From Bradyrhizobium barranii subsp. apii (GTDB taxonomy: Bacteria > Pseudomonadota > Alphaproteobacteria > Rhizobiales > Xanthobacteraceae), in assembly GCF_011516635.5 (NCBI RefSeq), contig NZ_CP096255.1, forward strand, positions 8,877,501 to 8,941,500: 64,000 bases of DNA, in the 5' to 3' direction. Positions 34,207-42,697 of this stretch are shown in pieces. Below the pieces are notes generated by a model. The model saw nothing but the letters and a program-made list of their open reading frames with translations. It did no database searches and had not been told where the DNA came from. Made by a program: the position numbers and the translations under genes. Position 1 is the first letter of the stretch; every line of letters starts with the position of its first letter.

Positions 34207-34604
34207 TTCGCGCGGTCGACCAGCCGGCCCGGCGCCGCCTTGTGGTGGAATTGCAGCGCGATCAGCAGCGACTTCATCGCGCGCAGCGGCAAGAGCGTGG
34301 TCACGAGGATCAGCGGCAGCCACAGCGCGGCATGCAGCCAGTACGGCGGCTGGTATTTGACCTCGACGATCAGCGCGCACGCAACGACGATCCCGCCGGC
34401 CAGCATGATGATGAAGATCGCAGGACCGTCGCCGGTGTCGATGAAGGCATAGTCGAGGCCGCAGCGGTCGCAGCTGGGCGCGAGCGTCAGGAAGCCCGCA
34501 TAGAGCTTGCCCTTGCCGCAGCGCGGGCACTTGCAGGCAAGCCCGCGCAGCGCGCTTTGCAGGACGGTCGTCTCGGGCTCGGATGGGCCGGCGGTATCGT
34601 TCAT
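34203..34604 (-). CDS. DUF983 zinc-ribbon membrane protein
   Basis: A 133-residue protein. A four-Cys zinc ribbon (CPRCGKGKLYAG ... CDRCGLDY) is followed by two membrane helices (about residues 60-105). DUF983 proteins are often encoded in aa3-oxidase clusters, as here between ctaE and SURF1, suggesting a role in oxidase assembly, possibly in metal or heme handling. Function is otherwise unknown. Confidence 0.9.
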   Translation of the reverse strand: MNDTAGPSEPETTVLQSALRGLACKCPRCGKGKLYAGFLTLAPSCDRCGLDYAFIDTGDGPAIFIIMLAGGIVVACALIVEVKYQPPYWLHAALWLPLILVTTLLPLRAMKSLLIALQFHHKAAPGRLVDRAK

Positions 34605-34625
34605 GATGACGGACTCTAGACATTA

Positions 34626-34716
34626 TCGGTTCTGATTGAATCAGAACCGAAGCTCTAGATTCTTGTTTTGACGCGTTTTCTTCACGCGAACCGGTATCCG
34701 CTTCGCTCGAAAACGC
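34626..34716. repeat. dispersed intergenic repeat, AATCAGAACCGA/GCGTTTTC family
   Basis: A 25-base dyad (TCGGTTCTGATT at 34626-34637 and AATCAGAACCGA at 34639-34650) adjoins a second pair, GCGTTTTC (34673-34680) and GAAAACGC (34709-34716), around ACGCGAACCGGTATCC. This combination is one of the best-known dispersed intergenic sequences in Bradyrhizobium and relatives. It separates the DUF983-SURF1 pair from ctaE. Confidence 0.8.
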
Positions 34717-34752
34717 TCGATCACAGTTTCCGCCGAAGCTTCCGGCGGCCCA

Positions 34753-34784
34753 AAAGCGAAAGGGCGGCCCTGCGGCCGCCCTTT
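34753..34784 (-). terminator. terminator after ctaE
   Basis: AAAGGGCGGCC (34759-34769) pairs with GGCCGCCCTTT (34774-34784); on the minus strand it continues into CGCTTTTGG. It lies 20 bases after the ctaE stop, so DUF983-SURF1 may have their own promoter or depend on readthrough. Confidence 0.8.
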
Positions 34785-34803
34785 CTGATCGGTCCAATGC
34801 GGC

Positions 34804-35700
34804 TCAGTGCGCGCCGTGGGCCATGGTCTCGGCGCCGTGTCCCCACACATAGATGCAGAGGAACAGGAACAGCCAAACCACGTCGACGAAGTGCCAGTAC
34901 CAGGCGGCGAACTCGAAGCCGAGGTGCTGTGTCGGGGTGAAGTGGCCGGCATAGGCGCGGAACAGGCAGACCAGCAGGAAGATGGTGCCGACCAGCACAT
35001 GGAAACCATGGAAGCCGGTCGCCATGAAGAAGGTCGCGCCATAGACATTGCCGCCGAACGAGAACGCCGCGTGGCTGTACTCATAGGCCTGCACGCAGGT
35101 GAAGAGCGCGCCGAGCACGACGGTGAGGATCAGGCCGTATTTCAGGCCCTGGCGATCGTTCTCGAGCAACGCATGGTGCGCCCAGGTCACGGTGGTGCCT
35201 GATGTCAGCAGGATCAGCGTGTTCAGGAGCGGCAGATGCCAGGGATCGAAGGTCTCGATGCCATGCGGCGGCCAGGTGCCGGGCACGGCGCAGGCGCCAG
35301 CCGCGGTGCCGAGACCGCAGCCGAACACGGCGTCGCGCGTGGCGTGGACGGCGTCGGCCGGGAACAGCGCCGCGTTGAAATAGGCCCAGAACCAGGCGAC
35401 GAAGAACATCACCTCGGAGGCGATGAACAGGATCATGCCGTAGCGGTGATGCAGCTGCACGACGCGGGTGTGATCGCCCTTGTACTGGGCTTCCTTGATC
35501 ACATCGGCCCACCAGCTCGCCATGGTGTAGATCACGCCGACGGTGCCGGCACCGAAGATGATCGGCGCGGCCGAGAACATGTGGTGCATCCAGGTGATCG
35601 CACCGACCGCCATGACAAAGGCCGAGATGGAGCCGACGATGGGCCACGGGGAGGGATCCACCAGGTGGTAGTCGTGATGCTTGGTGTGCGCCGTTGCCAT
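34804..35700 (-). CDS. ctaE: cytochrome c oxidase (aa3) subunit III
   Basis: A 298-residue seven-helix subunit III. HHRYGMILFIASEVMFFVAW, the lipid-binding core SGTTVTWAHHALLENDR, and GFHGFHVLVGTIFLLVCLFR are conserved. It contacts subunit I and maintains proton uptake by the D channel. The C-terminus FVDVVWLFLFLCIYVWG is typical. Encoded after ctaG in the oxidase operon. Confidence 0.97.
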   Translation of the reverse strand: MATAHTKHHDYHLVDPSPWPIVGSISAFVMAVGAITWMHHMFSAAPIIFGAGTVGVIYTMASWWADVIKEAQYKGDHTRVVQLHHRYGMILFIASEVMFFVAWFWAYFNAALFPADAVHATRDAVFGCGLGTAAGACAVPGTWPPHGIETFDPWHLPLLNTLILLTSGTTVTWAHHALLENDRQGLKYGLILTVVLGALFTCVQAYEYSHAAFSFGGNVYGATFFMATGFHGFHVLVGTIFLLVCLFRAYAGHFTPTQHLGFEFAAWYWHFVDVVWLFLFLCIYVWGHGAETMAHGAH

Positions 35701-35779
35701 TTGCGGTCTCTCTCCTCAATCCCGTGCCTGTCCGGCACTTATCCCCTTGTGTCCAACCCCCGCGGCATGAGCCCGGCGG

Positions 35780-36430
35780 TCAGAGATTTCCCTTGCGTTT
35801 GTCGTCTTCGCCCGACGCCAGCGGCTTCACGACGGGATCGCGCACCGGATAGAACGTGTAGGACAACGTGATCGTGTTCAGCCCGTCGTTCTCGTGATCG
35901 TCGGCGATCGACGGATCGACGTAGAACACGACCGGCATCTCGCGCTTCTCGCCGGGCGCCATGGTCTGTTCGGTGAAGCAGAAGCAGTTGATCTTCTGGA
36001 AGTAGGAGCCGACCGTCAGCGGGGCGACGTTGTAGGCCGCCTGGCCCGCAGTGGTGCGCGCGGCCTGGTTGGTCACGGTGTAAAAGACGGTCACGACCTG
36101 GCCGATATTGACCTCGATCTCGCTCTGCTCCGGCTCGAACTTCCAGGGCAGGCCGGGCGCGACGTTGGAATCGAAGCGCACCGCGATCTTGCGCGCGATC
36201 GGCCCCGTGGCCGGTGCGGAGGTCGCAACCTGTGTCGTGCCGTTGAAGCCGGTGGCGCGGCAGAACCAGTTGTAGAACGGCACCGCCGCGTAGGAGGCAC
36301 CGACCATCAGCGCCACCACGCCGCCGCAGATCGAGGCGACCAGCACGTCGCGGCCAAGACCCTTGGAAGGCCCCCGCCCCTGCTTGGCCGTCCGGCTCTG
36401 ATCCCGCGATATGGTGGGCTCTCGATCCAT
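35780..36430 (-). CDS. ctaG: cytochrome oxidase copper chaperone (Cox11/CtaG)
   Basis: A 216-residue protein with one N-terminal membrane helix (about residues 28-50) and a periplasmic immunoglobulin-like domain. Copper-binding Cys149 and Cys151 are in INCFCFTEQ; VPFYNWFCRATGFNGTTQ provides the third conserved Cys. It inserts CuB into CtaD. Located 5 bases after the CoxF gene in the operon. Confidence 0.96.
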   Translation of the reverse strand: MDREPTISRDQSRTAKQGRGPSKGLGRDVLVASICGGVVALMVGASYAAVPFYNWFCRATGFNGTTQVATSAPATGPIARKIAVRFDSNVAPGLPWKFEPEQSEIEVNIGQVVTVFYTVTNQAARTTAGQAAYNVAPLTVGSYFQKINCFCFTEQTMAPGEKREMPVVFYVDPSIADDHENDGLNTITLSYTFYPVRDPVVKPLASGEDDKRKGNL

Positions 36431-36435
36431 GTTTC

Positions 36436-36612
36436 CTACATCGGCCGGACGAGTACTGCCGGTCCCTTGACGATGGTGACGGCGAAGAACAGCACCACGA
36501 GCACGCCGAGCGCGAGCGCGATCGCGATCGAGCGCTGGCGGCGGCTCTTCTTCTGCGCCTCCGTGAGGACGATTCCATTCATCTCAGGTTTGTCGGCCAT
36601 TCCAGCGATCAT
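36436..36612 (-). CDS. coxF: CoxF-like small membrane protein
   Basis: A 58-residue protein with a charged N-terminus (EAQKKSRRQRS) and one membrane helix (about residues 29-48). Small proteins of this kind lie between ctaB and ctaG in many alphaproteobacterial oxidase operons and are called CoxF. The ATG at 36612 overlaps the ctaB stop (ATGA); a second ATG lies four codons later. Probably an assembly or stability factor; no activity is known. Confidence 0.85.
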   Translation of the reverse strand: MIAGMADKPEMNGIVLTEAQKKSRRQRSIAIALALGVLVVLFFAVTIVKGPAVLVRPM

Positions 36613-37553
36613 GCGCCCCCTACCATCGGAGCAAGCGCCCGGAACACGACTTCGGCCAGCAGGGTCGCAAACAGTGCGAACAGATAAAGGATGGAGAAGG
36701 CGAACAGCTTGCGGGTCGCGCGCAGCGATTGGCTGCGCTCGCGGCGCACATAGACGTTGATCGCGAGCACAAGCATGCCGGCGCCGAGGATCAGCGAGAC
36801 GATGCCGTAGATGGCGTCGAAATAGCCGAGCGCCCACGGGGCGGCGGCGACCGCGATCAGCACGATGGTGTAGAGCAGGATCTGAAGCCGCGTCGCGTCG
36901 GGACCGGCGACGTTCGGCAGCATCGGAATGCCGGCACGCGCGTAGTCGTCGGAGCGGAACAGCGCCAGCGCCCAGAAGTGCGGCGGCGTCCAGAAGAAGA
37001 TGATGGCGAACAGCAGCAGCGGCTCGACGTCGACGGTGCCCGTGACCGCGGCCCACGCCACCACCGGCGGCAGCGCACCAGCGGCGCCTCCAATTACGAT
37101 GTTCTGTGCGGTCCGGCGCTTCAGGATCATCGTGTAGATCACGACGTAGAAGAAGATGGTGAAGGCGAGCAGCGCGCCCGCGATCCAGTTGACGAGGATG
37201 CCGAGCGTCATCACCGAGAAGAAGGCGAGCGTCATGCCGAACGCCATCGCCTCGGGACGGGTGATGCGGCCGCGCGGAATCGGCCGGTTTGCCGTGCGCG
37301 ACATCTTGGCGTCGATATCGCCCTCGAGCGCCATGTTGAGCGCCCCGGAAGCGCCGGCACCGACTGCGATGCAGAGCAGCGAGGTGATGGCCAGCACCGG
37401 GTGGAAATGCCCGGGCGCCATCGCCAGTCCGACCAGCGCGGTGAAGATCACCAGCGACATCACCCGCGGCTTGAGCAGCGCAATGTAGTCACCCACCTCC
37501 GCTTCGGAGATGCGGGGATCGATGTCGATGGCGTTGTGGTCGAGGACGGACAC
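36609..37553 (-). CDS. ctaB: protoheme IX farnesyltransferase (heme O synthase)
   Basis: A 314-residue UbiA-family prenyltransferase with about nine helices that attaches farnesyl to heme b, giving heme O, the precursor of heme A. The first Asp-rich region is ALEGDIDAKMSRTANRPIPRGR (shown in part: NRPIPRG), and DYARAGIPMLPNVAG forms the second conserved loop. It lies between ctaD and coxF in the oxidase operon. Confidence 0.96.
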   Translation of the reverse strand: MSVLDHNAIDIDPRISEAEVGDYIALLKPRVMSLVIFTALVGLAMAPGHFHPVLAITSLLCIAVGAGASGALNMALEGDIDAKMSRTANRPIPRGRITRPEAMAFGMTLAFFSVMTLGILVNWIAGALLAFTIFFYVVIYTMILKRRTAQNIVIGGAAGALPPVVAWAAVTGTVDVEPLLLFAIIFFWTPPHFWALALFRSDDYARAGIPMLPNVAGPDATRLQILLYTIVLIAVAAAPWALGYFDAIYGIVSLILGAGMLVLAINVYVRRERSQSLRATRKLFAFSILYLFALFATLLAEVVFRALAPMVGGA

Positions 37554-37580
37554 TAGTTTTGACTCGCTTCGCTAAAGAGC

Positions 37581-37605
37581 CGCGGCGCCCGTCACGGGCG
37601 CCGCG
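37581..37605 (-). terminator. GC hairpin between ctaD and ctaB
   Basis: CGCGGCGCCCG (37581-37591) pairs perfectly with CGGGCGCCGCG (37595-37605) around TCA. On the minus strand it is followed by GCTCTTTAG, a weak T run. It starts 10 bases after the ctaD stop and could lower expression of the downstream assembly genes relative to coxB-ctaD, or protect the ctaD mRNA end. Confidence 0.55.
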
Positions 37606-37614
37606 AGCGTTGGT

Positions 37615-39240
37615 TTACTGCACGCGGGGCAGCACTTCGAACTGATGGAAGGGCGGCGGCGAAGGCAGCGTCCATTCCAGCGTGGTCGCGCCCGCACCCC
37701 ACGGATTGTCGCCGGCCGGCACCTTTTTCGCGAAGGCGTCGAACACGCAGTAGAGGAAAATCAACACGCCGAAGCCGGAGATGTAGGAGCCGACCGAGGA
37801 GACCAGGTTCCAGCCGGCGAACGCGTCGGGATAGTCGACGTAGCGGCGCGGCATGCCCGACAGGCCGAGGAAGTGCTGCGGGAAGAACACAAGGTTCACA
37901 CCGATGAAGGTGACCCAGAAATGCGCCTTCGCCAGCGTCTCGTTGTACATGTAGCCCGACATCTTCGGGAACCAGTAGTACCAGCCGGCAAAGATCCCGA
38001 ACACCGCACCGAGCGACAGCACGTAATGGAAGTGCGCAACGACGTAGTAGGTCTCCTGGAGCACGCGGTCGACGCCGGCATTCGCCAGCACGACGCCGGT
38101 GACACCGCCGACCGTGAACAGGAAGATGAAGCCCACCGCCCAGATCATCGGCGCACGGAACTCGATCGAGCCGCCCCACATCGTGGCGATCCACGAGAAG
38201 ATCTTCACGCCGGTCGGAACCGCGATGACCATCGTCGCGGCGACGAAATAGGCCTGCGTCGCCGAGGACATGCCGACCGTGTACATGTGGTGCGCCCAGA
38301 CCACGAAGCCGATGCCGCCGATCGCGACCATGGCGTAGGCCATGCCGAGATAGCCGAACACGGGCTTGCGCGAGAAGGTCGAGACGATCTGGCTGACCAT
38401 GCCGAAGGCGGGCAGGATCAGGATGTACACCTCGGGGTGACCGAAGAACCAGAACAGATGCTGGAACAGCACGGGGTCGCCGCCGCCGTCGGGCGCGAAG
38501 AACGTCGTGCCGAAATTGCGGTCGGTGAGCAGCATAGTGATCGCACCGGCGAGCACCGGCAGCGACAACAGCAGCAGAAACACCGTCACCAGGATCGACC
38601 ACACGAACAGCGGCATCTTGTGCAGGGTCATGCCCGGCGCGCGCATGTTGAAGATCGTGGTGATGAAGTTGATGGCGCCGAGGATCGACGAGGCGCCCGC
38701 CAGATGCAGCGACAGGATCGCGAAGTCGACGGCCGGCCCCGGATGGCCCGAGCTCGACAGCGGCACGTACATGGTCCAGCCGGCGCCGACGCCGTTGGCA
38801 CCCGGTTCGCCCTCGACGAAGGTCGACATCAGCAGCAGCGCGAAGGAGGCCGGCAGCAGCCAGAACGAGATGTTGTTCATGCGCGGGAACGCCATGTCGG
38901 GCGCGCCGATCATCAGCGGCACAAACCAGTTGCCGAAGCCGCCGATCATCGCGGGCATGACCATGAAGAAGATCATGATCAGGCCGTGAGAGGTCACGAA
39001 CACATTATAGGTGTGCGTCTCGTGGAAGATCTGCACGCCCGGATACATCAGCTCGGCACGGATCGCGATCGACATCGCGGCACCGATCACGCCGGCGATG
39101 ACCGCGAAGATCAGGTACATCGTACCGATGTCCTTGTGGTTGGTCGAATAGACGTAGCGCCGCCATCCGGTCGGATGGGCGTGCTCGTCATGTCCGTGGT
39201 CTTGTGCGTGATCGCCGTGTGTCGCTGCGCTCGTTGCCAT
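37615..39240 (-). CDS. ctaD: cytochrome c oxidase (aa3) subunit I
   Basis: A 541-residue catalytic subunit of the aa3-type heme-copper oxidase. Heme a ligands are His85 and His405; heme a3 ligand His403; CuB ligands His268 (with Tyr272 of the cross-link, in GHPEVY) and His317/His318. Glu270 marks the A1-type D channel. The N-terminus is His-rich before the first helix (GWRRYVYSTNHKDIGTMYL). The ATG at 39240 was chosen over a TTG two codons upstream. It reduces O2 to water and pumps protons. Confidence 0.98.
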   Translation of the reverse strand: MATSAATHGDHAQDHGHDEHAHPTGWRRYVYSTNHKDIGTMYLIFAVIAGVIGAAMSIAIRAELMYPGVQIFHETHTYNVFVTSHGLIMIFFMVMPAMIGGFGNWFVPLMIGAPDMAFPRMNNISFWLLPASFALLLMSTFVEGEPGANGVGAGWTMYVPLSSSGHPGPAVDFAILSLHLAGASSILGAINFITTIFNMRAPGMTLHKMPLFVWSILVTVFLLLLSLPVLAGAITMLLTDRNFGTTFFAPDGGGDPVLFQHLFWFFGHPEVYILILPAFGMVSQIVSTFSRKPVFGYLGMAYAMVAIGGIGFVVWAHHMYTVGMSSATQAYFVAATMVIAVPTGVKIFSWIATMWGGSIEFRAPMIWAVGFIFLFTVGGVTGVVLANAGVDRVLQETYYVVAHFHYVLSLGAVFGIFAGWYYWFPKMSGYMYNETLAKAHFWVTFIGVNLVFFPQHFLGLSGMPRRYVDYPDAFAGWNLVSSVGSYISGFGVLIFLYCVFDAFAKKVPAGDNPWGAGATTLEWTLPSPPPFHQFEVLPRVQ

Positions 39241-39328
39241 TTTCAAATCCTGCCTTGCGTCCCGTTCGGACCTTGTGCGGTCCCACCCTTTATGTCGCCT
39301 TCAGTCCCCTCGAGCCGTCGTCCGGCGC

Positions 39329-40168
39329 TTACTGCGTCGGGCCGGCCGCGGAGGCGAAAGTGCTGGTGCCGCCGCTCGCATATTTCTTCTTTGCCGTTTC
39401 GACCCAGGAGGCGAAGTCCTTGTCCTCCACGACGCGAATCGCGATCGGCATGAAGGCGTGGTCCTTGCCGCAGAGCTCCGAGCACTGGCCGTAGAACATG
39501 CCGGTCTTGGTGGCCTTGAACCAGGTCTCGTTCAGCCGCCCCGGAATGGCGTCGATCTTGACGCCGAAAGCCGGCAGCGCAAAGGCGTGGATGACGTCCG
39601 CGCCGGTGACCTGAACACGAATCACCTTGTTGACCGGCACCACCATCTCGTTGTCGACGCCGAGGAGACGGGGCTGCTTGTCCTGGGCCATCAGCGAGTC
39701 GAACTCGAACTTGCCGTTATCAGGATAGGCATAGGACCAGTACCACTGCTTGCCGGTGGCCTTGATGGTCAAATCCGCCTTCGGCACGTCGAGCTCGAGG
39801 AACAGCAGGCGGAACGACGGCACCGAGATACCAACCAGGATCAGCACCGGAACGAGCGTCCAGGCCACCTCGATCAGCGTGTTGTGCGTGGTCCGCGACG
39901 GCACCGGATTGGCCTTCGCGTTGAACTTCATGACCACGATAACCAGCAACGCCAGAACGAACAGCGTGATCAGCGTGATCAGCACGAACAGAAAGTTGTG
40001 GAACCAGACGATATTGTCCATCACCGGCGAGGCGGATTGCTGGAGCGTCCATTCCCACGGCGCCGGCTGCCCGAGTTCGGCATATGCCGCACCGCCCGTC
40101 GCCAGCGTCAGACCCGCCACGGCCAATCCCAGCAAGTGCCGGCCCACATGGCCCATCGACATCCTCAT
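39329..40168 (-). CDS. ctaC: cytochrome c oxidase (aa3) subunit II
   Basis: A 279-residue subunit II (also called coxB). A signal sequence (about residues 1-30) and two membrane helices (about 55-80 and 98-118) lead to the periplasmic cupredoxin domain. The CuA ligands His194, Cys229, Glu231, Cys233, His237 and Met240 are intact (GQCSELCGKDHAFM), as is the aromatic electron-entry motif QWYWSYAYP. First gene of the oxidase operon; the CDS begins at 40168 and its promoter lies in the 447-base gap upstream. Confidence 0.97.
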   Translation of the reverse strand: MRMSMGHVGRHLLGLAVAGLTLATGGAAYAELGQPAPWEWTLQQSASPVMDNIVWFHNFLFVLITLITLFVLALLVIVVMKFNAKANPVPSRTTHNTLIEVAWTLVPVLILVGISVPSFRLLFLELDVPKADLTIKATGKQWYWSYAYPDNGKFEFDSLMAQDKQPRLLGVDNEMVVPVNKVIRVQVTGADVIHAFALPAFGVKIDAIPGRLNETWFKATKTGMFYGQCSELCGKDHAFMPIAIRVVEDKDFASWVETAKKKYASGGTSTFASAAGPTQ

Positions 40169-40615
40169 GCCGTTCGCGCTCCCCTAACGAAATCACCCCA
40201 AGTGCATCCCCCTATTTCCGGGAAACGCTTATTCGATCCGCCCGTCTGACAAACCGCCGCGCAAGAATACCTCTAAGAGGAATTGGGGCCAGATCGCTAG
40301 AACGCCGAAATCAAGCCTCTCAAACCATAATTCTTGATCTATCGCAATGCAGTCTTGAGACCCGTCTGTCAGCCATCACCCGCAAGATATTTCCTAGTAA
40401 CATCAGAGAAAAATACCGTTTCCCGGGATGCCGCGGCTTGACAGCGGCATTGCCCGCGGTAGGCACTGGCAGACAGCCGCGCAGGAACCTGATTCGTGCG
40501 GGCGATGGCGGTGTTGGCGGCGCGGAACTTGCTTGCGAATCGCCTTCAAGACGCCGTCATTCCCGTATCAGTCCGCCAGGCACGAGCTACCCAGGCGAGC
40601 AGAGGGACCGACCCG
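40169..40615. other. divergent promoter region between ctaC and the IalB-like gene
   Basis: These 447 bases are AT-richer than the surroundings and have no supported gene. TTGA-TCTATC-GCAA at 40334-40347 matches the relaxed FixK consensus TTG(A/C)-N6-(T/G)CAA; it lies 166 bases before ctaC and 269 before the IalB-like gene. No convincing -35/-10 pair stands out. A frame open from 40496 upstream of the IalB-like start was not accepted as coding. Confidence 0.45.
40334..40347. promoter_or_regulatory. candidate FixK-type box (relaxed match)
   Basis: TTGATCTATCGCAA fits TTG(A/C)-N6-(T/G)CAA but lacks the extended palindrome seen before hemA. A box here could repress the aerobic aa3 oxidase or activate the divergent gene at low oxygen. 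One relaxed match in an AT-rich stretch can arise by chance. Confidence 0.35.
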
Positions 40616-41149
40616 ATGGGGTTTTCGAGAACCATGGCAAGGCAGGCGAGCGGCCTCACGATGCTGGCGGCCCTGCTGGCGGTGGTCGTTGTCATGGCGC
40701 TGTCGGGCCTCGCCCATGCGCAGGGCGCGGTGCGCTCCGTCCATGGCGACTGGCAGATCCGCTGCGACACCCCGCCCGGCGCCCAGACCGAGCAATGCGC
40801 CCTGATCCAGAGCGTGGTGGCCGAAGACCGCTCCAATGCCGGCCTTACCGTGATCGTGCTCAAGACCGCCGACCAGAAGAGCCGGCTGATGCGGGTGGTG
40901 GCACCGCTCGGCGTGCTGCTGCCCTCCGGCCTTGGACTGAAGCTCGACAACCAGGACGTCGGCCGCGCCGGCTTCGTCCGCTGCCTGCCCAATGGCTGCG
41001 TCGCCGAGGTCGTCATGGACGACAAGCTGCTCGGCCAGCTCCGCGCCGCCAAGACCGCGACCTTCATCATCTTCGAGACCCCGGAAGAAGGCATCGGCTT
41101 CCCGCTCAGCCTGAACGGGCTCGGCGAGGGCTATGACAAGCTGCCGTAG
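40616..41149 (+). CDS. invasion-associated locus B (IalB) family protein
   Basis: A 177-residue secreted protein. A signal peptide covers about residues 1-36 (cleavage after AHAQG). The IalB domain begins VRSVHGDWQIRCDTPPG and contains paired Cys (RCDTP/EQCALIQ and RCLPNGC), as usual in the family. Named after Bartonella IalB, but members occur in most Rhizobiales, where their role is unknown and probably envelope-related. The ATG at 40616 has GAGGGA upstream; the frame extends 40 codons further without a signal peptide. Confidence 0.88.
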   Translation: MGFSRTMARQASGLTMLAALLAVVVVMALSGLAHAQGAVRSVHGDWQIRCDTPPGAQTEQCALIQSVVAEDRSNAGLTVIVLKTADQKSRLMRVVAPLGVLLPSGLGLKLDNQDVGRAGFVRCLPNGCVAEVVMDDKLLGQLRAAKTATFIIFETPEEGIGFPLSLNGLGEGYDKLP

Positions 41150-41269
41150 GGCGGCTGGCGCGTCCGCGCGCGGCGAATCCTATCGTTTCGTAATGTGGCA
41201 CCTGGCACCCTCGCGGAACCGCCGGGAAACCATTATCTTGCCCTAGATCTTCCGATAATGGACGGACGC

Positions 41270-42697
41270 ATGACCAATCCAGCCACAACCTCCCTGCTCG
41301 ACCGCGCCAATCTCGACCGCGACCAGGTCCGCAACGAGGTCGCACGCGGGCTTGCCGGTGCCGACGACGGCGAACTGTTCCTGGAATACAGCCAGACCGA
41401 AGCGCTGATGTTCGACAATGGGCGGCTGAAGCAGGCGACCTATGACACCTCGCAGGGCTTTGGTCTGCGCGCCGTCAAGGACGACGCGGTCGGCTATGCC
41501 CATTCCTCCGACGTCTCGCTGCCGGCGCTGATTCGCGCCGCCGACGCGGTCGCTGCCGTGCGCGGCGGCTATTCGGGCAGCTTCGCGGCCCCGCCGGCGC
41601 ATACCAACGTGCGGCTTTATAGCGACGACAATCCGCTGGATGCGCCGGGCTTCGAGACCAAGGTGAAGCTGCTCGCCGAGATCGACGCTTACTTGCGCGA
41701 CAAGGATCCGCGGGTGCGGCAGGTCAGCGTCAGCCTGGGGGCGACCTGGCAGGTCGTCGAAATCCTGCGGCCCGACGGCGAGAGCTATCGCGACATCCGC
41801 CCGCTGGTGCGCGTCAACGTCTCCGTCGTTGCCGGTCAGGGCGACCGCCAGGAGAGCGGCAGCAAGGGCTATGGGGGCCGCGCCGGCTATGCCGAATTCA
41901 TCGAGAGCAAGAACTGGCGCGACGCAGCCGACGGCGCGCTGCGCGAAGCCCTGGTCAATCTGGAATCGATCCCCGCCCCCGCCGGCGAGATGGACGTCGT
42001 GCTTGGTGCCGGCTGGCCCGGCGTGATGCTGCATGAGGCGGTCGGTCACGGCCTCGAAGGCGATTTCAACCGTAAGAAGACGTCCGCGTTCGCCGGCCTG
42101 ATGGGCCAGCAGGTGGCAGCCAAGGGCGTCACCGTGATCGACGACGGCACCATTGCCTCGCGCCGCGGCTCGCTGTCGATCGACGACGAGGGCACGCCGA
42201 CCAACCGCACCGTGCTGATCGAGGACGGCATTCTGGTCGGCTACATGCAGGACCGCCAGAACGCGCGCCTGATGAACATGAAGCCGACCGGCAACGGCCG
42301 CCGCCAGGGCTACGCTCACGTGCCGATGCCGCGCATGACCAACACCTACATGCTCGCGGGCGACCGCGACCCGGCCGAGATCCTCGCCTCCGTGAAGAAC
42401 GGCGTCTTCGCCGCGAATTTCGGCGGCGGCCAGGTCGACATCACCTCGGGCAAATACGTCTTTCAGTGCACCGAGGCCTACAAGATCGAGAACGGCAAGA
42501 TTGGCGCGCCGCTGAAGGGCGCCATGCTGATCGGCAACGGGCCGACTGACCTGCATCGCATCCGCATGATCGGCAACGATCTCGCGCTGGATACCGGCAT
42601 CGGCACCTGCGGCAAGAACGGTCAGGGCGTGCCCGTCGGCGTCGGCCAGCCGTCGCTTCTGATGGAACGTATTACAGTAGGTGGAACGGGCGCATGA
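41270..42697 (+). CDS. tldD: metalloprotease TldD
   Basis: A 475-residue TldD, the zinc-bearing half of the TldD/TldE (PmbA) protease that degrades unfolded peptides and matures peptide natural products and some antitoxins. The metal motif is HEAVGHGLEGD, with His255 and His260; a C-terminal Cys (GTCGKNGQGVPVG) completes the site. The ATG at 41270 was preferred to one four codons earlier. Its stop overlaps the start of the signal peptidase gene by 4 bases. The partner gene tldE/pmbA is not in the window. Confidence 0.95.
   Translation: MTNPATTSLLDRANLDRDQVRNEVARGLAGADDGELFLEYSQTEALMFDNGRLKQATYDTSQGFGLRAVKDDAVGYAHSSDVSLPALIRAADAVAAVRGGYSGSFAAPPAHTNVRLYSDDNPLDAPGFETKVKLLAEIDAYLRDKDPRVRQVSVSLGATWQVVEILRPDGESYRDIRPLVRVNVSVVAGQGDRQESGSKGYGGRAGYAEFIESKNWRDAADGALREALVNLESIPAPAGEMDVVLGAGWPGVMLHEAVGHGLEGDFNRKKTSAFAGLMGQQVAAKGVTVIDDGTIASRRGSLSIDDEGTPTNRTVLIEDGILVGYMQDRQNARLMNMKPTGNGRRQGYAHVPMPRMTNTYMLAGDRDPAEILASVKNGVFAANFGGGQVDITSGKYVFQCTEAYKIENGKIGAPLKGAMLIGNGPTDLHRIRMIGNDLALDTGIGTCGKNGQGVPVGVGQPSLLMERITVGGTGA

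Noticed and set aside
40496..40615. N-terminal extension of the IalB-like gene by 40 codons
   Set aside because: Would bury the signal peptide; a good ribosome site precedes the internal ATG at 40616.
41193..41215. TGGCACCTGGCACC near the tldD start as a possible sigma54 promoter
   Set aside because: The -24-like TGGCAC is present, but there is no TTGC at the required -12 spacing.
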